From an uncultured Porphyromonadaceae bacterium (GTDB lineage: Bacteria > Bacteroidota > Bacteroidia > Bacteroidales > Muribaculaceae): DNA of 15,467 nt. The notes beneath the pieces are model-generated. The model ran no database searches. It was not told where the DNA came from and saw only the letters and a program-made list of their open reading frames with translations. Both the position numbers and the translations under genes were made by a program. Positions 1 through 7,080 of this stretch are shown here, in pieces. How positions within the stretch are numbered: the first letter of the stretch is position 1; every line of letters starts with the position of its first letter. The stretch covers positions 1 to 15,467 of the forward strand of contig USKE01000015.1 in the NCBI GenBank assembly GCA_900555165.1, given 5' to 3'.

Positions 1-1006
1 CGGCACGGCTGCCGGCCGAGGGTGCGGCGGCGTCAAGCGCGGCGTCAAGCTTGGCGCTGAGGTATGAGTTCTGGTCGGCGTAGACCTCGACGAAGATGCG
101 GCGGCGCGTCATCTGGTCGTTGTATATGCCGAAACGTGCGGTGCGCTCGCAGGCCTCGGATGGTGTGGCGCCGTTGATGGCGTCGACCCAGGCAGTAAGC
201 GTGTGCGAGCCTATGCCGAGTTCAGAGGGGATGGGCGCCGAGAAGGTCCAGGCGCCGGTGGCACCCGAGGCCACGGGTTCCTCGACCTCCTCGTAGACGG
301 GTGCGAGGTCGTCGAAACGGTATGCCATGCGGTAGGTGGCGATGTCGTCGCGCCCCACATTGCGCAGCGAGGTCGTGAGCTGGAATGTCTCGTCAGGTTT
401 CTTGTAGCGGAAACCGGGGTCGAAGAAGGTGAACGTCATCTTGTCGGCGGGGAGGTTGCTCACGTCGACCACCAGCTGCACGCAGAGCATGCCCACGCCG
501 GAAACGGGGTAGAGTGTGCCCTCGCGCATGAGCATGAAGGCGCCGTTGGTGTCGCTGCCCACGGCGGCCACGCCACCCTTCTGGGCGTTGACCATCTCCT
601 GGGTCTCGTTGTAGTCGAATCCGAAGAAGTATGTTTCGTCGCCCGAGATGGTGTAGCCGTTGCCCGAGAAACTGATTTCGTTCCAGCCGGTGTAGAGGCG
701 CTGGTTCTGCTCGTGCACAGCCACGGGGCCATCGTCGGTCATGTCGTAGAGGAACATGCGCGAGCGTCCGAGGTCGCAGGCCGCGGCCACTTTCATGCCG
801 ATTATGCGGCAGCCTTTGTAGTCGCTGAGAAAACTGCTGTCAAGCAGGGCGCCGATGGAATATGTGCCCGCTGTGCCGAAAATGGCTCCCGAGATGTCGA
901 TCTGCTCGGTGACGGTATGACCCACGAGCCTCTGCAGTGAGCTCTGTGCCATGGCCGGTAGCGTGGCCAGGGCGAGCATGACAAGAGATATGATATGTCG
1001 TGTCAT
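1..1006 (-). CDS. Secreted protein with N-terminal jelly-roll-like and Ig-like domains; 3' end outside window
   Basis: The frame is open from the ATG at 1006 to the window edge, giving 335 residues with no stop. Residues 1-21 form a signal peptide ending L-P-A-M-A-Q. Residues about 22-185 form a beta-rich domain (G-C-R-I-I-G-M-K-V at 65-73, T-G-W-N-E-I-S-F at 106-113, Y-F-F-G-F-D-Y at 126-132). Residues about 190-295 look like an Ig-like domain that includes H-T-L-T-A-W-V-D-A-I-N-G. In related Bacteroidales secreted proteins, as I remember them, this arrangement leads into an Omp28/thioredoxin-like domain that opens with a V-E-x-Y-T-G-x-x-C-x-x-C pattern. Here the corresponding stretch reads F-V-E-V-Y-A-D-Q-N-S-Y-L-S (residues 305-317), without cysteines. 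The ATG overlaps the upstream gene's TGA in the arrangement ATGA, so the two are probably translationally coupled. Function is unknown. The CDS call is firm; the family assignment is tentative. Confidence 0.85.
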   Translation of the reverse strand, partial: MTRHIISLVMLALATLPAMAQSSLQRLVGHTVTEQIDISGAIFGTAGTYSIGALLDSSFLSDYKGCRIIGMKVAAACDLGRSRMFLYDMTDDGPVAVHEQNQRLYTGWNEISFSGNGYTISGDETYFFGFDYNETQEMVNAQKGGVAAVGSDTNGAFMLMREGTLYPVSGVGMLCVQLVVDVSNLPADKMTFTFFDPGFRYKKPDETFQLTTSLRNVGRDDIATYRMAYRFDDLAPVYEEVEEPVASGATGAWTFSAPIPSELGIGSHTLTAWVDAINGATPSEACERTARFGIYNDQMTRRRIFVEVYADQNSYLSAKLDAALDAAAPSAGSRA

Positions 1007-3477
1007 CGTAGGATAGTTTTAGAGGGTTGGCCGTTTGAAACGGAAATGTAGATGCCCGGGGCGGCGGTGGCGGGGTCGACACGTCGTCCGGCAAGGTCGT
1101 AGATGGCGTCGGGGGCGCCGGTGCCGTCGGAGATGATGGCTGTGATGCCGGACACGTCAATGGTGTACTCGGTCACGGCCGACTCGCCGTTGAGGTACAC
1201 GGCCTTGATGCCGATGGTGTGGCGCCCGGGGGTGAGGCCTGTGGCGGTGTATCGCGGTGTCTGCGATGTGCCGTGGAGGGTGCCGTCGATGTAGATCTCG
1301 TAACGGATTACGTTGCCGTAGTCGATGATGTCTGTCTCACCTTCGGCGGGACCTACCGATACCCGGTCGACCTGTGCCAGGAAGGAATCGTAGGATGTGT
1401 AGTGCACGGCCACACGCACGCGGCGCCCGGCATAGGCGTCAAGCGGTGTGGAATAGCGGCTCCACTGCTCGGCCGACAGCCTGTCTACCGTGGCCAGAGG
1501 GGTGAAATCGCCGGGTTCGGCACCGTTCTCAGACACGCAGAGCTCCATTGACTCGGCGTACATGGCGGTGTATGCCTTGCCCAGGAACGAGAACTCGTAG
1601 CCGGGACGTATGTCGAGTTCGGGCGAGATGAGCCATTTGTCGGCCTGTGCCATCTGCGGCGAGAAGAAGATGACGCACTTGTCGCCGTCAGGCGCGGCAA
1701 TCGCCGGGTCTGTCGGCAGCATCGCGGGCACCGTCTGCCAGGGGTTGAACACCATCGGGGCTATTGCCACAGGGTTGGCGGCGCTGCCCGAGCCGGGGAA
1801 CGACACGATGTTCTGTGCGCTGCCGAGACCGATCGGGTAGACGGGCATGCGGTCTGAGTCGACCGTCGTCCAGTCGCCGAACGAGCCGGTGGCGAAGTCG
1901 TCATACTCCTCGAAACTGTCGGTGAAACCGAGGTTCTGGTTCCAGCAGATGTCGATGTCGCCGTTGTCGGCCTGTGAGGCCGTGATGTTCCAGGGGTCGG
2001 TGATTTTGTCGGTGAGGGCAACCTCCACGGTCGTTGCCGGGGTGTTGACCTCGATGGTGCGGTGCCATGAGGTGTAGGCGCCCTCGGCTATGTTGGCCTC
2101 GTATGTGCCGTAGGGGAGCGAGGGCACGGTCGCCTTGCCGTCGGCCACGGTGAGGGTGTAGGCAGTGGCGTCGGCTATGTTCACAAGCTCTATCTTCTGC
2201 CCGTCGGGAGCCAGGCTGCTCTCGGCTGTCACATTGAATGTCACGGCCGACCAGACATCGGCCGGAACGGTGGCCGTGACGGTCGACATCTCGCTCTGAG
2301 CCTGCAGGTAGCGGGCCTGCACGCCAAGTGTGTGCTCGCCGGATGTCACGTCGGTGAGCGGGTAGCTGTAGCCGTAGGTGGTGCCTTTGTGAACGCCGTC
2401 GAGATATACCTGGAACGACTCGTTTACGTTCTCGGGCGATTTGGCGGCTACGCGGCGGGTCTGCATAGCCTCGGCGCCGTTGCGGCGGCCGCCCACATAC
2501 ACGTCGTCGATCATCAGCATGAAAGCGCCGTTGCGGCTGGCATGGCTGATGTATCTGATGGCGAACCTGATTTCACGTCCGGAGTATGCGCTCAGGTCGT
2601 AGCTCATGTCGCGCCAGCCGGTGTAGTCGACCGATTCGTAGTTGCCGGTATCGAGGCGTGTGAAGTCGGCCGTGCCGGGATTCTCGGTCACTGTTGTGAC
2701 ATATACCATGAACCGCTCGGGGTACTGGTCGGCGGCCTTGGCCTTGAATTCAAGCAGGTTGTCGGTGCCGGGGGTGATTACGGGCGAGATCAGCCAGTCG
2801 TCGTGGGCGTTGCCCGAGGCTGTGCGGATGAATCCGAGATACTGTTGGCCGCTGTAGGGGCGCAGCACAGGGTATTCGTACCACCAGACCGGTGTCACGG
2901 CCAGCGGATTTATTATCTGGGCGTACTGCATTATGCCGCGGTTGGGGTACGAGCCGGCCAGTGCCGCGGTGGGTTCGCCGTCGGCGTCGATGCCGGTCCA
3001 CTGCCCGAAACTTACGGCAAACGGGTCATAGCTCTCGAAATCGTCGAAGAATATGGGCGCCTCGGTGTTCCAGCTCAGCGATATGTCGTTGCGGCCGGTC
3101 ATGGCGTTGTGGAGCAAGTCGGCCTTCAGGGCAAAGGGCTGGCGAGTCTTTTCGGCCAGGGTCACGGCCACGCTCTGCTCTGCGGGGGTCTCGGTCACAA
3201 AGAACGGATGCGTCACGGTCTCGAATCCCTGTCGGGCAATCGTGAGTGTGTGGTTGCCGGGGTAGACGTTGACGGCGCATTTGCCGTCGCCGTCGAGGCG
3301 CAGGCCGGGATATTCGGCCGAGTAGTCTGTCTGCGTCAGCGTCAGCGGCTGGTCCTGCAGATTGTCGCCCTCTACAGTGGTCACGGTTACAGTGAGCCTT
3401 ACCGAGCGTGACTGCGCCGTGGCGCAGAGTGAAAGCGCAGCGGCGAGCAGGATTAAAGTGTTTCGCAGGATATTCAT
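1003..3477 (-). CDS. Secreted two-module cleaved-adhesin/FN3 protein with C-terminal sorting-like domain
   Basis: This is an 824-residue exported protein with a signal peptide at residues 1-22 (ends C-A-T-A-Q). It has two copies of the same module. Copy 1 has a carboxypeptidase-regulatory-like beta-sandwich (about 25-110), a short FN3-like start (N-D-I-S-L-S-W-N, 130-137), a cleaved-adhesin jelly roll (about 140-330, with D-D-W-L-I-S-P at 226-232), then the rest of an FN3-like fold (F-Q-V-Y-L-D-G to 403). Copy 2 repeats this at about 410-490, 497-513, 517-710 (D-K-W-L-I-S-P at 613-619) and 725-776. The last 35 or so residues (A-I-Y-D-L-A-G-R-R-V, then P-G-I-Y-I) match the C-terminal sorting-type domains of Bacteroidota. 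Such proteins usually bind host or microbial surface ligands; no catalytic motif is visible. No Shine-Dalgarno sequence precedes the ATG, which is usual in this phylum. The gene lies 94 bases after the upstream stop and overlaps the downstream start by 4 bases. Confidence 0.9.
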   Translation of the reverse strand: MNILRNTLILLAAALSLCATAQSRSVRLTVTVTTVEGDNLQDQPLTLTQTDYSAEYPGLRLDGDGKCAVNVYPGNHTLTIARQGFETVTHPFFVTETPAEQSVAVTLAEKTRQPFALKADLLHNAMTGRNDISLSWNTEAPIFFDDFESYDPFAVSFGQWTGIDADGEPTAALAGSYPNRGIMQYAQIINPLAVTPVWWYEYPVLRPYSGQQYLGFIRTASGNAHDDWLISPVITPGTDNLLEFKAKAADQYPERFMVYVTTVTENPGTADFTRLDTGNYESVDYTGWRDMSYDLSAYSGREIRFAIRYISHASRNGAFMLMIDDVYVGGRRNGAEAMQTRRVAAKSPENVNESFQVYLDGVHKGTTYGYSYPLTDVTSGEHTLGVQARYLQAQSEMSTVTATVPADVWSAVTFNVTAESSLAPDGQKIELVNIADATAYTLTVADGKATVPSLPYGTYEANIAEGAYTSWHRTIEVNTPATTVEVALTDKITDPWNITASQADNGDIDICWNQNLGFTDSFEEYDDFATGSFGDWTTVDSDRMPVYPIGLGSAQNIVSFPGSGSAANPVAIAPMVFNPWQTVPAMLPTDPAIAAPDGDKCVIFFSPQMAQADKWLISPELDIRPGYEFSFLGKAYTAMYAESMELCVSENGAEPGDFTPLATVDRLSAEQWSRYSTPLDAYAGRRVRVAVHYTSYDSFLAQVDRVSVGPAEGETDIIDYGNVIRYEIYIDGTLHGTSQTPRYTATGLTPGRHTIGIKAVYLNGESAVTEYTIDVSGITAIISDGTGAPDAIYDLAGRRVDPATAAPGIYISVSNGQPSKTILR

Positions 3478-3506
3478 GATTGTTGTCTGAAACGGTTAAT
3501 GACTGC

Positions 3507-3554
3507 CAAGAGTATGCCCGGCACCGGCCGGGGCCGGTGTCAGACATACTCTTG
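3507..3554 (-). terminator. Long bipartite hairpin between two secreted-protein genes
   Basis: The outer stem is a perfect 10-bp match, CAAGAGTATG (3507-3516) with CATACTCTTG (3545-3554). After a short asymmetric region, an inner GC-rich stem (CACCGGCC with GGCCGGTG, 3522-3529 and 3532-3539) closes the tip. It starts 17 bases downstream of the stop of the 1,122-residue protein gene and ends 29 bases before the next start. On the transcribed strand no U-tract follows, so it could be a weak terminator, an attenuator, or an RNA-stability or processing element that sets the ratio of the two gene products. Confidence 0.5.
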
Positions 3555-3571
3555 ACAGGTCAGGAGAGAGG

Positions 3572-6500
3572 TCAGCGGGCCACGCGGTATGCCTTGACGG
3601 TGTTGCCGTCGGTGACACGTACCACGAAGAAACCGTGGCCGACAGTGTCGAGAACCGACAGGCCGCGGCCTTCGGCAACCTTGATACCCGAGATGTTGAA
3701 TACCTCTACGCGGGCGTCGGCCGACATGTCGGCATTCACATCGTCAATGGCCTCGACGTAACCATCTACACCGCTTATGGTGAAGTCGTCGAAGAACGCC
3801 AGGTTAGAGGGGCTGGTGGTGGTGTGGCGCAGTGCGATGCGGATGTTCTTGTTCTCGTAGGCCGAGAGGTCAACCTCATAGTGGTTCCATTCGCCTTCGT
3901 CAAGGAAGGGCATCTCGGTGTCCTTCATCACAGCGGTGAAGTCAGCGGGCTGGGGGTTGTCGAGTTTCTCGGTCACGAGCACGGTCACGTGATGCTTGGG
4001 ATCGGGGAGCACGCTGTTCACGGTCTCCCAGTTGCGGGCGTAGAAGTCGAACTTGGCATGCCCGGTGGCTTTTACTGACTTGGAGATGATCCAGTTGTCG
4101 GCGTTCGAGGCCTCGGGCGACGATGCCACGAGAGCCCAGAGGCCCGACACGGGTTTCATCATGCCGTACATGCCGTGCTCTTTCGAGTCGTTTTCGGCAC
4201 TGAAGGCACCGCGGATGCCGTCGGCGCTGTAATATACCCAGTATGAGCTGAAACTGTAGTTGGCACCGCGGTCAACATCGATCATGTCGAAGTCCTTGTC
4301 CCATTCGTAGTCGAGGGGGTTGGGTTCGAACGAGTAGTAGTAGATGCCTTTGGCCAGAGCCTCGCCGCTTACGGGGAACGAAACAGAGTAGCCGCTCTCG
4401 AACTCTACGGTCATGTTGTCGGTGACCTTGGCTGAGGTCTCGCCGGCATTGAACTGCAGGCTGAACTGCTTGCCCTCGCCTGTGGCGATGACGTCGCCGG
4501 CCTTGATCGAGCTTTCGAAGTTAGGTGTCGAGAATGAAACGCTCTTTACCTTGAGCGCGTCGGCGCCCTGGTTGTGGAGTGTGAAGATATCGCCCGAATT
4601 GACAGCCTTGTCGAAGTTGACCTTGCCGGCATTCCACGAGCTCAGGTTGAACGATGCCGCGCTTGCCTTGTTCTCGTCGATGACGATGTGAGTCAGCGAG
4701 GCACCGTCGTCAGCGCCGCTGAGACTGTAGTGGGCCCAGCGGAACTGCACTTTCTTGCCTTTATAGGGCGAGAGGTCGATCTTTTCGTTGATCCAGTATT
4801 TTGTTCCCGACTCGTTGCGGGGCTCGGAGATGGTCGAGAGTGTTGTCCAGGTGCCGTCGGCATAAATATCGAAGTTATTGTAGCTGATGCCGTTGTTCGG
4901 CACAACATTGTTTTTCTGCACCATGCCGGTGGGATCTACGATGAGGTCGGCGGGGTGCTCGTCGCCCCAGATGAACGAGATGCTCATGTTCCTGTCAGCG
5001 GGGAGCTGGAACTCCTGCGTCATCACGGCATTCGAGTCGCCGGCTTCAAGCCAGTATGTGGTTAGCACACCATAAGACTTACCGTCAAGCTCGTATTTCT
5101 TCAGCGAATTGACGGACCATGTGCGGTTGTAGTTGGCGCTGGGAGTCATTGCCCATCCGGTTGGAATGTCATCGGTCAGGAAGTTCTGCTCGTAGGGATA
5201 ATCGGTAACCGAGGCGTCGGGCTGGGTGGTGAAGTTCCATCGCGGAGCCGATGTGGCGTCGCCCTTGTCGTTGTAGCCCACGATCTTCCAGAAGTATTTT
5301 GTCTCGTAGTCGCACACAGGCACGGTGTAGGTGAGGGCGTTACCTACGTCTACGCCGTTCACCAGATCATTGACCTCGGTGTTGGTGCCCACATATACCT
5401 TGTAGCCTTTTGCAAACTGTGCGGGGCCCCATGTCAGCACCACATCCTTGGGATATACGCCGGTGGCGCCGTTGGCGGGCGAGAGCACGGTGGCACGTGT
5501 GGGCACGCCGTCGGCACCTACCACGTTGGGCAGCAGCACGCGGTCAAGCGTGAAGGCCGAGTGCTCGGCTGCGCCGTAGTCGTCGGTCTCTACGGCCGGA
5601 TACATCCAGCGCACATAGCACTGGTCGTCGCCGTAGCCGAGGCCGACCTCGGCGGTAAGGATCTTGTTGAGGCCGTTCTGCCAGTCAGAGGTCCATTTGG
5701 TGACCCAGTTGTCACCGCCGTCGTAAGACACCTGTACGTTGATGTCGTACTCGGGGCCGGTCTCGCCGTCGTATGAGTTATAGTAGGAGAATATCAGCTT
5801 GCCCCCTTCGGTGAGGTCGATGCGCGGCGAGCGCAGGGAGGTCACATTGTAGTCGCCCGAACCCAGAGCGCTGTGCTCGCCCTCGATAGGACGTGAGCTC
5901 CACGTCCAGCCGTTATTGGTCCAACCGGCAGGGGGGAAGTAGTCGTTGAATGTCTCGAGGGTATAGCCGTCGGGGATGAGCTGTTTCGATGCGCTGAGAG
6001 CCACGGTGACATCGCCGCCGTTTGTGTGAATCACGGCGTTGCCTGACGCGGCAGAGGTCATCGACGCCTCGTAGCAGAGCTGGAAGTCGACCGAGGTGTA
6101 TCTTTCGAGGTTGACCGACGCGGGGTCAAAGGTGGCCGACACGCCTGCGGGGAAATCGATGCCGGTGACCTTGAGGACATCCTTGCCGGTGTTGGTGAGG
6201 GTCAGTACATCTGAGTACACGCGCTCGCCCACATAGACGCTGCCGAAGTTGTAGCGGTTCATGCTGAGTGTGGGCACCGGGCCGGTTGCCGGGGTGAATT
6301 TCTTCACGACCACATCATCGATGTCGAGGCTGTTGGCGGTCTCGTGTAGCATCTTGTAGACGAAGGCGATCTTTACCTTCGAGCCCCGGAAGTCGCTGAG
6401 GTCGATTCTGGGGGTGTAGGAGTCCCATGTGGTGATGGGGAAGACGGTAATGCCCGCGTCGCGCATCATCTTCTGGTTCTGGATGCTGAACACGGTTTCG

Positions 6501-6940
6501 GCGCCGGCGAGATTGTCGTTCTCGACCACGCGCACCTGCAGGTCATAGCGAGTGTTGTCGTAGGAGTTGATGGGACTTACCTTGAACGAGAACTGCAGCT
6601 GGTATGTGTCGTTGAGGTTGAGCTCGGGAGTGAGCAGAATCTCCTCGCGCGGACCCTGGCCCTCTGTGTCAGACGTGAACATCGCCCCCGTGACGCTGGC
6701 GTAATTGTTTGTCGAGATGACGTTGCCGTTGCTGTCGGTCTGCTTGTCGTAGTAATTGTACCAGTTGTACTTGGTGACGTTGCCTGTGTAGCTGTTGACA
6801 GTCGTCCAGCCGGCTCCCTTTGCCACCGGAGTCGGATTCTCGCCGGTGTTGCCGGTCTCGAAATCCTCGTCGAGGATGGTCTGCGCGGGTGCCGACGCGG
6901 CGAGCGCCAGTCCTAACAGTGCCAGATAAATTTTCTTCAT
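3572..6940 (-). CDS. Large secreted multidomain protein (jelly-roll/ASH/FN3) with C-terminal sorting-like domain
   Basis: I take the ATG at 6940 (M-K-K-I-Y-L) as the start. The frame stays open to an earlier ATG at 6982, but that would place 14 unrelated residues before a textbook signal peptide (residues 1-20, ending A-P-A-Q). The protein has 1,122 residues. Domains in order: a jelly roll (about 21-215, opening I-L-D-E-D-F-E); an ASH/HYDIN-like 'choice-of-anchor' domain (222-318, N-F-G-S-V-Y-V-G then L-T-L-T-N-T-G); a second jelly roll (326-472); an FN3-like domain (482-573); a third jelly roll (580-755); a second ASH-like domain (760-864); and a fourth jelly roll (866-1058, D-N-W-I-I-S at 948-953). 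The C-terminal 50 or so residues (V-F-N-I-S-G-I-K-V, G-F-F-V-V-R-V) resemble a type IX secretion signal. No catalytic residues are recognisable; a surface or secreted adhesin-like role is inferred. A run of nine T's lies just before the start codon. Confidence 0.9.
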   Translation of the reverse strand: MKKIYLALLGLALAASAPAQTILDEDFETGNTGENPTPVAKGAGWTTVNSYTGNVTKYNWYNYYDKQTDSNGNVISTNNYASVTGAMFTSDTEGQGPREEILLTPELNLNDTYQLQFSFKVSPINSYDNTRYDLQVRVVENDNLAGAETVFSIQNQKMMRDAGITVFPITTWDSYTPRIDLSDFRGSKVKIAFVYKMLHETANSLDIDDVVVKKFTPATGPVPTLSMNRYNFGSVYVGERVYSDVLTLTNTGKDVLKVTGIDFPAGVSATFDPASVNLERYTSVDFQLCYEASMTSAASGNAVIHTNGGDVTVALSASKQLIPDGYTLETFNDYFPPAGWTNNGWTWSSRPIEGEHSALGSGDYNVTSLRSPRIDLTEGGKLIFSYYNSYDGETGPEYDINVQVSYDGGDNWVTKWTSDWQNGLNKILTAEVGLGYGDDQCYVRWMYPAVETDDYGAAEHSAFTLDRVLLPNVVGADGVPTRATVLSPANGATGVYPKDVVLTWGPAQFAKGYKVYVGTNTEVNDLVNGVDVGNALTYTVPVCDYETKYFWKIVGYNDKGDATSAPRWNFTTQPDASVTDYPYEQNFLTDDIPTGWAMTPSANYNRTWSVNSLKKYELDGKSYGVLTTYWLEAGDSNAVMTQEFQLPADRNMSISFIWGDEHPADLIVDPTGMVQKNNVVPNNGISYNNFDIYADGTWTTLSTISEPRNESGTKYWINEKIDLSPYKGKKVQFRWAHYSLSGADDGASLTHIVIDENKASAASFNLSSWNAGKVNFDKAVNSGDIFTLHNQGADALKVKSVSFSTPNFESSIKAGDVIATGEGKQFSLQFNAGETSAKVTDNMTVEFESGYSVSFPVSGEALAKGIYYYSFEPNPLDYEWDKDFDMIDVDRGANYSFSSYWVYYSADGIRGAFSAENDSKEHGMYGMMKPVSGLWALVASSPEASNADNWIISKSVKATGHAKFDFYARNWETVNSVLPDPKHHVTVLVTEKLDNPQPADFTAVMKDTEMPFLDEGEWNHYEVDLSAYENKNIRIALRHTTTSPSNLAFFDDFTISGVDGYVEAIDDVNADMSADARVEVFNISGIKVAEGRGLSVLDTVGHGFFVVRVTDGNTVKAYRVAR

Positions 6941-7011
6941 GCTGTAAAAAAAAATTAGTGTTTGATATGATTGGTGCCACATTGGCGTGGGCGCTTTTGG
7001 CCCTTTTGAAA

Positions 7012-7037
7012 GCCACGGCGGCGCGGGCCGCCGTGGC
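7012..7037 (-). terminator. Probable intrinsic terminator after the interrupted giant gene
   Basis: A perfect 11-bp stem, GCCACGGCGGC (7012-7022) with GCCGCCGTGGC (7027-7037), has a 4-base loop. It begins 44 bases downstream of the TAA at 7081-7083. On the transcribed (minus) strand it is followed by TTTC and an A/G-rich stretch, so the U-tract is short. It most likely ends the transcript of the upstream gene. The remaining 70 or so bases to the next start contain no clear consensus promoter. Confidence 0.7.
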
Positions 7038-7080
7038 CCTTGATGTGTGTGCCGGTCAGGTCAGTGACGCCGGCATTAGG

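Noticed and set aside
2332-3411. A 359-codon plus-strand open frame
   Set aside because: It mirrors the 824-residue secreted protein gene, has no ribosome-binding context, and its composition is typical of an antisense shadow.
6940-6982. Upstream ATG at 6982 as the start of the 1,122-residue protein
   Set aside because: It would put 14 extra residues before a clear signal peptide and run through the T-rich leader.
6941-7011. Promoter for the 1,122-residue protein gene based on TAATTTTT near 6950
   Set aside because: It lacks the final G and an upstream TTTG, and would start transcription only about 5 bases before the start codon.
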